Positions 33,523 to 42,517 of a stretch of DNA of 64,000 nucleotides are shown here, one piece after another. The translations under genes and the position numbers were made by a program. The stretch is from Pseudescherichia sp039594205 (GTDB lineage: Bacteria > Pseudomonadota > Gammaproteobacteria > Enterobacterales > Enterobacteriaceae). Each line of letters starts with the position of its first letter. The stretch's first letter is position 1. Below the pieces are notes generated by a model. The model had not been told where the DNA came from, searched no databases, and saw only the letters and a program-made list of their open reading frames with translations. The stretch covers positions 1-64,000 of the forward strand of contig JBCNNW010000002.1 in assembly GCA_039594205.1 (NCBI GenBank). The letters run 5' to 3'.

Positions 33523-34921
33523 TCGTATTGCACCGCCGGATGATAAGAAATCAAGCGCCGGTGGACTGGCCGTCGGCATTATGGGTGCATTGAAAGGAAC
33601 CGGCGGACTCTGGTTTGGCTGGAGCGGTGAAATTGGTAACGAAGATCGGCCGCTACAGAAGGTGACGCGCGGTAATATTACCTGGGCCTCGTTTAATTTA
33701 AGCGAGCAGGATTATGATGAGTATTACAGCCAGTTCTCAAACGCCGTGCTGTGGCCGGCTTTCCACTACCGTCTTGATTTAGTGAAGTTCCAGCGCGAGG
33801 CCTGGGAGGGCTATCAGCGCGTGAACGCACTACTGGCGGACAAGCTGGTGCCGCTGCTTGAAGAGGACGATATTCTCTGGATCCACGACTACCATCTGCT
33901 GCCGTTTGCTAATGAGCTGCGTCAGCGCGGTGTCAATAACCAGATTGGTTTTTTCCTGCATATTCCATTCCCCACTCCGGAAATCTTCAACGCGCTGCCG
34001 CCCCACGCCGAACTGCTTGAGCAGCTGTGCGACTACGATCTGCTGGGCTTCCAGACTGAAAGCGACAGAGTTTCGTTCCTTGACAGCATTTCAAGCCAGA
34101 CGCGGTTGACGGCCCGGGGCGATAAAACCCATACCGCATGGGGCAAAACCTTCCGCACCGAGGTCTATCCTATCGGGATTGAACCGGATGAGATTGCTCA
34201 GCAGGCCACAGGCCCGCTGCCACCTAAGCTGGCACAGCTCAAGGCCGAGCTGAAGAACGTGAAAAACATCTTCTCCGTCGAGCGGCTGGACTACTCTAAG
34301 GGCCTGCCGGAACGTTTCCATGCCTATGAAACTCTGCTGGAGAAGTTCCCGCAGCACCACGGTAAAATCCGCTACACGCAGATTGCACCCACCTCGCGTG
34401 GCGAGGTTCAGGCCTACCAGGATATTCGCCATCAGCTGGAGACCGAAGCCGGACGTATCAACGGTAAATATGGTCAGCTGGGTTGGACGCCGCTCTACTA
34501 TCTCAACCAGCACTTCGATCGCAAGCTGCTGATGAAGGTCTTCCGCTACGCCGAAGTCGGGCTGGTAACGCCGCTGCGTGACGGGATGAACCTTGTTGCT
34601 AAAGAGTATGTTGCAGCACAGGATCCGGCTAACCCTGGCGTGCTGGTGCTCTCTAAGTTTGCCGGTGCGGCTAACGAGCTGACCTCGGCGCTGATTGTTA
34701 ACCCGTACGATCGCGACGACATGGCCAATGCCATGGACAGGGCCTTGACTATGCCGTTGGCGGAGCGTATTTCCCGCCATGCTGACATGATGGATGTGAT
34801 CAGAAAAAACGATATTCATCACTGGCAGGAGAGGTTTATTGCCGATTTAAAGCGCATAGCGCCTCGTAGCGCAGAGACACTTCTGCAGAACAACGTGGCG
34901 ACATTCCCTAAACTGGCGTAA
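33497..34921 (+). CDS. otsA: Trehalose-6-phosphate synthase
   Basis: Protein of 474 residues, the E. coli OtsA length, from the ATG at 33497 (aggagag site). GT20 glycosyltransferase that joins UDP-glucose and glucose-6-P. Visible landmarks are VVSNRIAPP, the SAGGLAVG loop, WIHDYHLLPF, ERLDYSKGLPERF and the donor-site DGMNLVAKEYVA. Cytoplasmic. Makes trehalose as osmoprotectant together with OtsB. Confidence 0.97.
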   Translation: MSRLVVVSNRIAPPDDKKSSAGGLAVGIMGALKGTGGLWFGWSGEIGNEDRPLQKVTRGNITWASFNLSEQDYDEYYSQFSNAVLWPAFHYRLDLVKFQREAWEGYQRVNALLADKLVPLLEEDDILWIHDYHLLPFANELRQRGVNNQIGFFLHIPFPTPEIFNALPPHAELLEQLCDYDLLGFQTESDRVSFLDSISSQTRLTARGDKTHTAWGKTFRTEVYPIGIEPDEIAQQATGPLPPKLAQLKAELKNVKNIFSVERLDYSKGLPERFHAYETLLEKFPQHHGKIRYTQIAPTSRGEVQAYQDIRHQLETEAGRINGKYGQLGWTPLYYLNQHFDRKLLMKVFRYAEVGLVTPLRDGMNLVAKEYVAAQDPANPGVLVLSKFAGAANELTSALIVNPYDRDDMANAMDRALTMPLAERISRHADMMDVIRKNDIHHWQERFIADLKRIAPRSAETLLQNNVATFPKLA

Positions 34922-34928
34922 ATCAGCT

Positions 34929-34953
34929 AGCGCTCCCGCTGTGCGGGGGCGCT
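34929..34953. terminator. Stem-loop between convergent otsA and uspC
   Basis: Eleven-bp stem AGCGCTCCCGC / GCGGGGGCGCT (one T-G pair) with a TGT loop, overlapping the uspC stop. Probably ends both transcripts. Confidence 0.6.
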
Positions 34954-35380
34954 AAACCCCCTCTAACGGGACCAGCAGCACATCTGACCTACAGGCTCCC
35001 ACGACACCCTTCGCTGAACAGGCTACCCGCGAAAAAAAACGCTGATTGTGATTACCATAAATCACTAAATCGATTCCCTCCCGTTCGCAGAGATGTGAAA
35101 TATTTTCACTCAGCTCACCTGAAACAATTATTGATTGCGCAATGGGATAATTCGCCTGCGTAATTAACGCCTGCAAAAATTGCTGTGCCTCCTCATGCAT
35201 CAGGTCACGCAGATTTTCCAGCATAGGGGCGGCGAATTGATTATAGATTTCGGGATCGTTAGCCAGAGTCAGCAGGCTAATACGCGCCTCGTATGGCTGG
35301 GCGATGGAGACCGCTTTTTTAAGTAGCAGATGGCTCTCTGGATGGATAGCAACAGCAACCAACAGATGGGAATAGCTCAT
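34952..35380 (-). CDS. uspC: Universal stress protein UspC
   Basis: Protein of 142 residues. The Usp fold begins SYSHLLVAVAIHPES and has the E. coli-like DLVIYGNHNQRFFSRVACSAK near the end, in the nucleotide-binding loop region. E. coli UspC is linked to motility and salt stress, and the gene stands next to flhDC in both genomes. It runs away from flhDC, so the 793-base gap between them holds both promoters. Confidence 0.93.
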   Translation of the reverse strand: MSYSHLLVAVAIHPESHLLLKKAVSIAQPYEARISLLTLANDPEIYNQFAAPMLENLRDLMHEEAQQFLQALITQANYPIAQSIIVSGELSENISHLCEREGIDLVIYGNHNQRFFSRVACSAKGVVGACRSDVLLVPLEGV

Positions 35381-35883
35381 AGCCCGCTCCTTAACTGAGC
35401 ATGAACCCTTGACGTATCTTTACCCTTTTCTTACAAAACTTGCAACCAGAAAAGTGTGACAAAGCTGTGAGGATTCTCATAAATATTCATTAATTATTCC
35501 ATCGGCCGGAATCGCGATTTTTGGCTGTTTGTTAAAAAAAATTAAATACTTAAGGTAAATTTAAAAAATATTGTTGCGCAATTTAATCTCTTCGTATTAA
35601 GCCGTTAACAAAATTGCAATCATTTTACGCGTTTATTAGGTAAGTTTAGCACCGCTTCAATGTGTTGATTGTTAAGGTTATTTTGCATAGCCCCTAATTC
35701 TTGTATGCCTACTTACCAGAGAAAGTCGACACAAAGTCGGAGGTCTAATGACTGGTTATCAAATAACACATAAAACTGCATGCCTATTCGTCGAAAAGGA
35801 ATAGAAAAAACACTTAATAGTACAAAAAACGTACAATCACTAAGTCAAAAGTATGGATTTCTTTGAAATATTCACGTAAATTA

Positions 35884-35899
35884 TGTGACGTAGATCACA
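35884..35899 (+). promoter_or_regulatory. CRP site of the flhDC promoter
   Basis: TGTGA-CGTAGA-TCACA, a perfect consensus. Its centre (35891.5) is 71.5 bases before the inferred start at about 35963, the same spacing as at the E. coli flhDC promoter. Supports activation by cAMP-CRP. Confidence 0.9.
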
Positions 35900-35927
35900 T
35901 TATTTTCAAATTATTCATCAGGGCCAA

Positions 35928-35956
35928 TTGTATGTCCTACGGCTCGCGAGTACAGT
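35928..35956 (+). promoter_or_regulatory. flhDC promoter -35/-10
   Basis: TTGTAT, 17-base spacer, TACAGT. The inferred transcription start is about 35963. The spacing agrees with the CRP site upstream and the RcsAB box downstream. Confidence 0.75.
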
Positions 35957-35966
35957 TGCGTCGCTT

Positions 35967-35980
35967 TAAGAAAAATCTTA
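35967..35980 (+). promoter_or_regulatory. RcsAB box in the flhDC leader
   Basis: TAAGAAAAATCTTA lies a few bases past the inferred start and matches the RcsAB box described at E. coli flhDC except for one base. Binding there would repress motility when the Rcs envelope-stress system is on. Confidence 0.83.
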
Positions 35981-36173
35981 GTTAATTGTAAGAATTGATT
36001 GAGAGCGTAACGGAGAGAGGTGGCACAGCAATGCGATCGCCGTCACGTTAAACAACAAAGTTCCAACAATGCATTTCGCCTTATCTTTTTTAATACCGGG
36101 TTTTTTTCCCGGCGACATCACGGGGTGCGGCCTGGCCGCATAAGATACTAGTTGGTTATTTTGGATGGGAAAA

Positions 36174-36527
36174 ATGCATACATCCGAGCTGCTAAAACAT
36201 ATTTATGACATCAATCTGTCATATTTACTGCTGGCACAGCGTTTAATTAGTCAGGACAAAGCCTCTGCCATGTTCCGTCTGGGCATTAGCGAGGAGATGG
36301 CCTCCACCATGGGTGAATTGACGCTGCCGCAGATGGTAAAATTAGCTGAAACCAATCAGCTCATCTGCCAGTTTCGTTTTGATAGTCATCAGACCATCAC
36401 TCGTCTGACTCAAGAGTCCCGCGTAGACGATCTGCAGCAGATCCATACCGGTATTATGCTCTCAACGCGTCTGCTTAATGAGAGCAACCAGGGTGCTGAT
36501 GCAGCATCCCGGAAGAAAAGGGCTTAA
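36174..36527 (+). CDS. flhD: Flagellar master regulator FlhD
   Basis: Protein of 117 residues from MHTSELLKHI. A second in-frame ATG three codons earlier (36165) is possible. FlhD is the subunit of the FlhD4C2 activator of class 2 flagellar promoters. The sequence is almost the same as in E. coli, with the Cys of the E. coli dimer bridge region and a basic end RKKRA. The stop overlaps the first ATG of flhC. Confidence 0.97.
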   Translation: MHTSELLKHIYDINLSYLLLAQRLISQDKASAMFRLGISEEMASTMGELTLPQMVKLAETNQLICQFRFDSHQTITRLTQESRVDDLQQIHTGIMLSTRLLNESNQGADAASRKKRA

Positions 36528-36529
36528 TG

Positions 36530-37108
36530 ATGACTGAGAAGAGCATTGTCCAGGAAGCGCGTGATATTCAACTCGCAATGGAACTGATTACGCTGGGCGC
36601 GCGTTTGCAAATGCTGGAGAGCGAAACGCAACTCAGCCGGGGCCGCCTCATCAAACTCTATAAAGAACTTCGTGGTAGCCCGCCGCCGAAAGGGATGCTC
36701 CCGTTTTCAACCGACTGGTTTATGACGTGGGAACAGAATATTCACGCCTCAATGTTCTGCAATGCCTGGCAATTTTTGCTGAAAACGGGCCTCTGCAGCG
36801 GCGTTGATGCGGTAATCAAAGCGTATCGGCTCTACCTTGAGCAGTGCCCGCAGCCGGAAGAGGGGCCGCTGTTAGCCCTGACCCGCGCGTGGACGCTAGT
36901 GCGTTTTGTTGAGAGCGGGATGCTGGAACTTTCAAGCTGCAACTGCTGCGGCGGCAATTTTATTACCCATGCTCACCAGCCCGCAGGGAGTTTTGCCTGC
37001 AGTTTATGCCAGCCGCCGTCCAGGGCCGTAAAAAGACGTAAACTTTCCCCGGAAGCTGCCGATATTATTCCACAACTGCTGGATGAACAGATCAAACAGG
37101 CTGTTTAA
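36530..37108 (+). CDS. flhC: Flagellar master regulator FlhC
   Basis: Protein of 192 residues, the E. coli length, from the second of two adjacent ATGs (the first at 36527 overlaps the flhD stop). DNA-contacting subunit of FlhD4C2. The zinc site is intact: Cys137, Cys140, Cys157 and Cys160 in SSCNCC and FACSLC. Nearly every residue matches E. coli up to the last 20. Confidence 0.97.
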   Translation: MTEKSIVQEARDIQLAMELITLGARLQMLESETQLSRGRLIKLYKELRGSPPPKGMLPFSTDWFMTWEQNIHASMFCNAWQFLLKTGLCSGVDAVIKAYRLYLEQCPQPEEGPLLALTRAWTLVRFVESGMLELSSCNCCGGNFITHAHQPAGSFACSLCQPPSRAVKRRKLSPEAADIIPQLLDEQIKQAV

Positions 37109-37131
37109 CTTAACGGCGTGGGTAACACTCC

Positions 37132-37164
37132 AGCAGCGGTAAGCAATTACCGCTGCTTTTTTTT
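37132..37164 (+). terminator. flhDC terminator
   Basis: Perfect 11-bp stem AGCAGCGGTAA / TTACCGCTGCT with a GCAA loop and eight Ts. It separates flhDC from motA, which is therefore transcribed from its own promoter. I could not locate a clear sigma-28 promoter in the short space before motA. Confidence 0.9.
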
Positions 37165-37234
37165 GCCTCCCCGTCGGGTTTTACGCCCCAACACTGTTTT
37201 TCCTTGCCTTAGTCAACAGCGGAAGGATGATGTC

Positions 37235-38122
37235 GTGCTGATCTTATTAGGTTACCTTGTTGTTCTCGGTACAGTCTTCGGCGGTTATATGATGACCGGC
37301 GGACACCTTGGGGCACTTTATCAACCAGCTGAGCTGATTATTATCGGCGGTGCGGGCGTGGGTGCGTTTATTGTGGGCAACAACGGCAAAGCCATCAAAG
37401 GAACGCTTAAGGCGCTTCCGTTGCTGTTTCGTCGCTCCAAATACACAAAAGCTGTCTATATGGATCTTCTGGCGCTGCTCTATCGCCTGATGGCCAAATC
37501 GCGCCAGCAGGGGATGTTCTCCCTTGAGCGTGATATTGAGAATCCAAAAGAGAGCGAAATTTTTGCCAACTATCCGCGGATCCTTGCCGATCCGGTGATG
37601 CTGGAATTTATCGTCGACTATTTGCGCCTGATTATCAGCGGCAACATGAACACCTTCGAAATCGAAGCGCTGATGGACGAAGAGATCGAGACCCACGAAA
37701 GCGAAGCCGAAGTGCCGGCGAACAGCCTGGCCATGGTCGGCGACTCGCTGCCCGCGTTCGGTATCGTGGCAGCGGTGATGGGGGTAGTGCACGCGCTGGC
37801 CTCTGCGGATCGTCCGGCGGCCGAACTGGGGGCGCTGATCGCCCACGCGATGGTGGGGACCTTCCTCGGCATTCTGCTGGCCTATGGTTTTATCTCACCG
37901 CTGGCGACCGTGCTGCGCCAGAAGAGCGCGGAAACCACCAAGATGATGCAGTGCGTGAAGATTACGCTGCTCTCTAACCTGAATGGCTACGCGCCACCGA
38001 TTGCCGTTGAGTTTGGCCGTAAAACGCTCTACTCCAGCGAACGACCATCCTTTATTGAACTGGATGAGCACGTCCGTGCGGTCCGTAACCCAAATCAGCA
38101 GACCACGACTGAGGACGCATGA
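37235..38122 (+). CDS. motA: Flagellar motor stator protein MotA
   Basis: Protein of 295 residues from the GTG at 37235 (ggaagga site), matching E. coli MotA in start and length. The longer open frame upstream covers the flhC terminator. Four membrane spans and a large cytoplasmic loop. Pairs with MotB to form the proton channel that turns the rotor. Conserved prolines are in DSLPAFGIVAAVMGVVHA. It overlaps motB by four bases. Confidence 0.97.
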   Translation: MLILLGYLVVLGTVFGGYMMTGGHLGALYQPAELIIIGGAGVGAFIVGNNGKAIKGTLKALPLLFRRSKYTKAVYMDLLALLYRLMAKSRQQGMFSLERDIENPKESEIFANYPRILADPVMLEFIVDYLRLIISGNMNTFEIEALMDEEIETHESEAEVPANSLAMVGDSLPAFGIVAAVMGVVHALASADRPAAELGALIAHAMVGTFLGILLAYGFISPLATVLRQKSAETTKMMQCVKITLLSNLNGYAPPIAVEFGRKTLYSSERPSFIELDEHVRAVRNPNQQTTTEDA

Positions 38123-39048
38123 AAAACCAGGCCCATCCTATTGTCGTTGTAAAACGGCGCAAGCATAAGGGGCACGGAGGCGGCTCGCACGGATCCTGGA
38201 AGATTGCCTACGCTGACTTTATGACGGCAATGATGGCGTTCTTCCTCGTGATGTGGCTAATCTCGATCTCCAGTCCGAAAGAGCTGATTCAGATTGCGGA
38301 GTATTTCCGTACCCCGCTGGCGACCTCCATTGCCGGTGGGCCGCGCATCTCCAACAGCGACAGTCCTATCCCCGGCGGCGGCGATGATGTCACCCAACAA
38401 AAAGGGGAAGTACAGCGCCAGCCTAACGTTGACGAGCTGCGCCAGAAGATGGAGCAGGCCCGTCTGAGCAAGCTGCGCGGCGACCTCGACCAGCTGATCG
38501 AGGCCGATCCGAAGCTGCGGGCGCTGCGTCCGCACCTGAAGATCGACCTGGTGCAGGAGGGGCTACGCATTCAGATTATCGACAGCCAGAACCGACCCAT
38601 GTTTAAAACCGGTAGTGCCGATGTGGAACCCTACATGCGCGATATTTTACGGGCAATTGCGCCGGTGCTGAACAACATACCGAACCGTATTAGCCTCTCC
38701 GGCCACACCGATGACTTCCCGTACGCCAACGGTGAACGCGGGTATAGCAACTGGGAGCTTTCTGCGGATCGTGCCAATGCCTCACGGCGCGAGCTGGTTG
38801 CAGGCGGTCTGGACGATGGCAAAGTGCTACGCGTGGTTGGCATGGCTGCCACCATGCGCATGAGCGACAAAGGGGCTGATGACGCTATTAACCGTCGCAT
38901 TAGCCTGCTGGTGCTGAATAAACAAGCAGAACAGGCAATTCTGCACGAAAACGCCGAAAGCCAAAACGAGCCGGTAAGTGTATTACAACAGCCGGGGGCG
39001 CAGCCCCAGGCGACCGTTCCCACATCGCCACAACCCGATCAGAGGTGA
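38119..39048 (+). CDS. motB: Flagellar motor stator protein MotB
   Basis: Protein of 309 residues. A single N-terminal span has the proton-carrying aspartate (Asp33 in AYADFMTAMMAFFLVMWL, equal to E. coli Asp32). The C-terminal OmpA-like domain (ISLSGHTDDFPYANG) binds peptidoglycan and anchors the stator. Ends just before cheA. Part of the motAB-cheAW operon. Confidence 0.97.
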   Translation: MKNQAHPIVVVKRRKHKGHGGGSHGSWKIAYADFMTAMMAFFLVMWLISISSPKELIQIAEYFRTPLATSIAGGPRISNSDSPIPGGGDDVTQQKGEVQRQPNVDELRQKMEQARLSKLRGDLDQLIEADPKLRALRPHLKIDLVQEGLRIQIIDSQNRPMFKTGSADVEPYMRDILRAIAPVLNNIPNRISLSGHTDDFPYANGERGYSNWELSADRANASRRELVAGGLDDGKVLRVVGMAATMRMSDKGADDAINRRISLLVLNKQAEQAILHENAESQNEPVSVLQQPGAQPQATVPTSPQPDQR

Positions 39049-39052
39049 TAGC

Positions 39053-41095
39053 GTGAGCATGGATATTAGCGATTTTTATCAGACATTTTTTGATGAAGCT
39101 GACGAGCTGTTGGCCGACATGGAGCAACACCTGCTGGACCTGGTGCCGGAAGCACCGGATTCAGAGCAGCTCAATGCCATCTTTCGTGCGGCCCACTCCA
39201 TAAAGGGTGGCGCCGGCACGTTTGGCTTTACCATTTTGCAGGAGACCACGCACCTGATGGAAAACCTGCTGGATGAGGCCCGGCGCGGAGAGATGCAACT
39301 CAATACCGATATTATAAACCTGTTTTTGGAAACCAAAGATATTATGCAGGAACAGCTCGACGCCTATAAAGGCTCGCAAGAGCCGGATGCCGCCAGCTTT
39401 GAATATATCTGCAATGCGCTGCGCCAGCTGGCACTGGAAGCGAAAGGCGAGCTGCCTCCCGCTGCGGCCGGTGGAGCAAAGCTGACCGTTGTCGATAATG
39501 CCCAGACAGATGCCAACGCGGTGCCTGTCGCCGCCCCGGCGGCCAGCAACGACGGTAAACTGCGCATTGTTTTGTCGCGCCTGAAAGAGAGCGAAGTCAA
39601 CCTGCTGGAAGACGAGCTGAAAAACCTGGCGACCCTCAGCGATGTGGTAAAAGGCACGGATTCTTTGAGCGCGACGCTGGAAGGCGGCGTGAGCGAAGAC
39701 GACCTGGTTGCCGTGCTCTGCTTTGTCATCGAACCGGATCAGATTGGCTTTGCTGACGTTCCCGCCCCGGCTGCCGCCAGCGAAGCCGCCCCGGCCGCGC
39801 CAGCACCGGTGGCCCCGCCGGTCGCGGCGGCTCCGGTTGCCGCAAGCGCGCCGCGCGAACAGCCCGCCGCCCGCCAGGAGCGTGCAGAGAAACCGGCCCG
39901 CGTAAGCGAGTCCACCAGCATCCGCGTTGCCGTGGAGAAAGTGGACCAGCTGATCAACCTCGTCGGCGAACTGGTGATTACCCAGTCGATGCTGGCCCAG
40001 CGCTCCAACGAGCTGGATCCGGTTAATCACGGGGATCTGATCACCAGTATGGGACAGCTGCAGCGTAACGCCCGCGATCTGCAGGAGTCGGTGATGTCCA
40101 TCCGTATGATGCCGATGGAGTACGTCTTCAGCCGCTTCCCACGCCTGGTGCGCGACCTGGCGAGCAAGCTCAACAAACAGATTGAACTGACGCTGCTGGG
40201 CAGCTCCACCGAGCTGGATAAGAGCCTGATTGAGCGCATTATCGATCCGTTGACGCACCTGGTGCGTAACAGTCTTGACCATGGGATTGAGCTGCCGGAT
40301 ACCCGCGTTGCTGCTGGAAAATCTCCGGTAGGTAACCTGACGCTCTCTGCTGAGCATCAGGGGGGTAACATCTGCATCGAAGTGATCGACGACGGCGCAG
40401 GCCTCAACCGTGAACGTATCCTCGCGAAAGCGGTATCGCAGGGGATGGCGGTGCATGAAAACATGACCGATGAAGAAGTTGGCATGCTGATCTTTGCGCC
40501 TGGTTTCTCTACCGCCGAGCAGGTGACGGACGTCTCCGGCCGCGGCGTGGGCATGGACGTGGTGAAACGTAACATCCAGGAGATGGGCGGCCACGTAGAG
40601 ATCCAGTCGAAGCAGGGCGCGGGCACCACCATTCGCATTCTGCTGCCGCTGACGCTGGCTATCCTTGATGGCATGTCGGTGAAGGTGAGCGACGAGGTCT
40701 TTATCCTGCCGCTGAATGCGGTAATGGAGTCGCTGCAGCCACGTGAAGAGGATCTGCATCCGCTGGCGGGCGGCGAGCGCGTACTGGAAGTGCGCGGCGA
40801 ATACCTGCCGCTGGTCGAGCTGTGGAAAGTGTTTGACGTCGACGGCGCAAAAACCGAGGCGACAAAAGGTATTGTCGTGATCCTGCAGAGCGCAGGCCGC
40901 CGCTACGCGCTGCTGGTGGATCAGCTTATTGGCCAGCACCAGGTTGTGGTGAAGAACCTTGAAAGCAACTACCGTAAAGTGCCGGGCATCTCCGCTGCAA
41001 CTATCCTCGGCGATGGCAGCGTGGCGCTGATCGTCGATGTTTCGGCGTTACAGGGATTAAACCGTGAGCAACGTGTGGCGCACACAGCCGCCTGA
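39053..41095 (+). CDS. cheA: Chemotaxis histidine kinase CheA
   Basis: Protein of 680 residues from the GTG at 39053 (agaggtgata site). P1 domain with phosphorylated His48 in FRAAHSIKGG, P2 CheY/CheB-binding domain, Ala/Pro-rich linker about 255-300 that is longer than in E. coli (654 residues), P3 dimer helices, P4 kinase with HLVRNSLDHGIE and DDGAGLNRE, and P5 CheW-like end. Met98, the internal start of the short form CheA-S in E. coli, is kept at 39344. Confidence 0.97.
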   Translation: MSMDISDFYQTFFDEADELLADMEQHLLDLVPEAPDSEQLNAIFRAAHSIKGGAGTFGFTILQETTHLMENLLDEARRGEMQLNTDIINLFLETKDIMQEQLDAYKGSQEPDAASFEYICNALRQLALEAKGELPPAAAGGAKLTVVDNAQTDANAVPVAAPAASNDGKLRIVLSRLKESEVNLLEDELKNLATLSDVVKGTDSLSATLEGGVSEDDLVAVLCFVIEPDQIGFADVPAPAAASEAAPAAPAPVAPPVAAAPVAASAPREQPAARQERAEKPARVSESTSIRVAVEKVDQLINLVGELVITQSMLAQRSNELDPVNHGDLITSMGQLQRNARDLQESVMSIRMMPMEYVFSRFPRLVRDLASKLNKQIELTLLGSSTELDKSLIERIIDPLTHLVRNSLDHGIELPDTRVAAGKSPVGNLTLSAEHQGGNICIEVIDDGAGLNRERILAKAVSQGMAVHENMTDEEVGMLIFAPGFSTAEQVTDVSGRGVGMDVVKRNIQEMGGHVEIQSKQGAGTTIRILLPLTLAILDGMSVKVSDEVFILPLNAVMESLQPREEDLHPLAGGERVLEVRGEYLPLVELWKVFDVDGAKTEATKGIVVILQSAGRRYALLVDQLIGQHQVVVKNLESNYRKVPGISAATILGDGSVALIVDVSALQGLNREQRVAHTAA

Positions 41096-41116
41096 TTTAG
41101 TTAAAAAGGTAAAAAT

Positions 41117-41620
41117 ATGACCGGTATGAGTAATGTAACGAAACTGGCTGGCGAGCCATCAGGTCAGGAATTCCTGGTATTCACTTTAGGCGATGAAGAG
41201 TACGGCATCGATATCCTGAAAGTGCAGGAGATCCGCGGTTACGATCAGGTAACCCGTATTGCTAACACGCCCGACTTTATTAAAGGGGTGACCAACCTGC
41301 GCGGTGTGATTGTGCCCATCGTCGATCTGCGGGTGAAATTCAGCCAGCAGGACGTGGAGTATAACGATAACACCGTCGTGATCGTGCTTAACCTCGGCCA
41401 GCGCGTGGTCGGCATTGTCGTGGACGGCGTCTCTGACGTACTGTCGCTGGCGTCCGATCAGATCCGTCCTGCGCCGGAGTTTGCCGTTACCCTGTCAACG
41501 GAATATCTCACTGGCCTTGGCGCGCTGGGTGACCGCATGCTGATCCTGGTGAATATCGAGAAGCTGCTGAACAGCGATGAGATGGCTCTGCTGGATAGCG
41601 CAGCGGCTCACGTTGCCTGA
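41117..41620 (+). CDS. cheW: Chemotaxis adaptor CheW
   Basis: Protein of 167 residues linking receptors to CheA. Conserved EFLVFTLGDEEYGIDILKVQEIRGYD opening and the TNLRGVIVPIVDLR core. Last gene of the motAB-cheAW operon, ended by a terminator 8 bases past the stop. In E. coli the receptor gene tar follows directly. Here a pilus operon of more than 5 kb stands between. Confidence 0.97.
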   Translation: MTGMSNVTKLAGEPSGQEFLVFTLGDEEYGIDILKVQEIRGYDQVTRIANTPDFIKGVTNLRGVIVPIVDLRVKFSQQDVEYNDNTVVIVLNLGQRVVGIVVDGVSDVLSLASDQIRPAPEFAVTLSTEYLTGLGALGDRMLILVNIEKLLNSDEMALLDSAAAHVA

Positions 41621-41627
41621 TACCCTC

Positions 41628-41654
41628 AACGCTCCCGCCCCGGGAGCGTTTTTT
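41628..41654 (+). terminator. motAB-cheAW operon terminator
   Basis: Stem CGCTCCC / GGGAGCG (AACG...CGTT extension) with a GCCCC loop and six Ts. Confidence 0.82.
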
Positions 41655-41739
41655 ACCCGCTTGCAACGCCCCTCCCACATTACTCATTAATAACATTTAA
41701 GTTTTGCTAAAACCACGGATGTAAGACCAGACAATATAT

Positions 41740-41755
41740 TGTGAAGCAGATCACG
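41740..41755 (+). promoter_or_regulatory. CRP-like site upstream of the pilus operon
   Basis: TGTGA-AGCAGA-TCACG, one mismatch to consensus, about 190 bases before the first pilin gene in an otherwise AT-rich 283-base gap. It suggests catabolite control of the pili, in step with flhDC. Confidence 0.62.
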
Positions 41756-41937
41756 CGATAATGAATATATCATTCACGTTTCGCTTTGTTACCAGTCGTT
41801 AACAAGGTTAATATATTGAAATATAATGCAATTTTATGTCAATACGCCAATGGTTTGGGCAGGACTTTACAGGGTGGTTCTTTATAACCCCGTAAGCTAA
41901 ATTTCTGTTAATCCTGCTTTTTAACAGAGGCGACACC

Positions 41938-42507
41938 ATGAACAGAAAAACCCTCCTCGTTTTGGCAAGCGGTGCGCTGGCACTGGCCGGACACGCTGCC
42001 CATGCGGTAACCAGCAGTGGGACCATTAACGCGACGCTGACCTTAACCAATGGCTGCCTGATCAACGGCTCGCCGAACCAGACCGGCATCAACTTCGGCT
42101 CTCTGGATTTTGGTACCCATCCCGCGACCTTCTCCGAGCTGACAACCCAGCTCACCGGGGCTAACGGCGGCAACAGCTTTGCTATCCAGTGCACCACCGA
42201 TACCTACACCGTACAGATTACCGGGAACACCAATACCACTGCGCCCGCCACGGTGGTCGGCACGCCCGGCACGCCAGCGCGTTATCTGATTAGCACCACT
42301 AATGCAACGCAGGGGGTCGCCTACAGCCTCTATAGCGACAGCGGCTTCAGTAACGTCATCGCTAACAACGCGCCGCTGCCCGCTGCCTCAACCACCGGTG
42401 GCGTGAACAACTACACCCTCTTTGGCCGCATCCAGGGCGGCGGTAACAGCGTAGCCGTGGTTCCCGGTACCTATACCGATACGATAAACGTGAGCGTGAT
42501 CTACTGA
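41938..42507 (+). CDS. Archaic pilus major subunit (spore coat U domain, CsuA/B-like)
   Basis: Protein of 189 residues. Signal peptide MNRKTLLVLASGALALAGHAAHA, then a single SCPU domain: GTINATLTLTNGCLING, NFGSLDFGTHP, a paired cysteine (CLI ... IQC) and a C-terminal strand YTDTINVSVIY with the alternating hydrophobic pattern read by the chaperone. As first gene of the operon with the longest upstream region, it is the likely rod pilin. The family belongs to the archaic (sigma) chaperone-usher group such as Acinetobacter Csu. Confidence 0.88.
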   Translation: MNRKTLLVLASGALALAGHAAHAVTSSGTINATLTLTNGCLINGSPNQTGINFGSLDFGTHPATFSELTTQLTGANGGNSFAIQCTTDTYTVQITGNTNTTAPATVVGTPGTPARYLISTTNATQGVAYSLYSDSGFSNVIANNAPLPAASTTGGVNNYTLFGRIQGGGNSVAVVPGTYTDTINVSVIY

Positions 42508-42517
42508 CGTCAGCGTC

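Larger units (their letters stand above)
35381..36173. promoter_or_regulatory. uspC-flhD intergenic region with long flhD leader
   Basis: A 793-base AT-rich stretch with no coding potential I can support. It holds the divergent uspC promoter side (left), a run of T/A-rich H-NS-type sequence about 35500-35620, then the flhDC promoter elements listed separately. A leader of about 210 bases precedes the flhD ATG. The leader has a small hairpin CCGGG-T7-CCCGG at 36096-36112. In E. coli this leader is the target of CsrA and several small RNAs. Confidence 0.8.

Noticed and set aside
36096..36112. Hairpin in the flhD leader as a transcription terminator
   Set aside because: The Ts are in the loop and none follow the stem, so it does not have terminator form.
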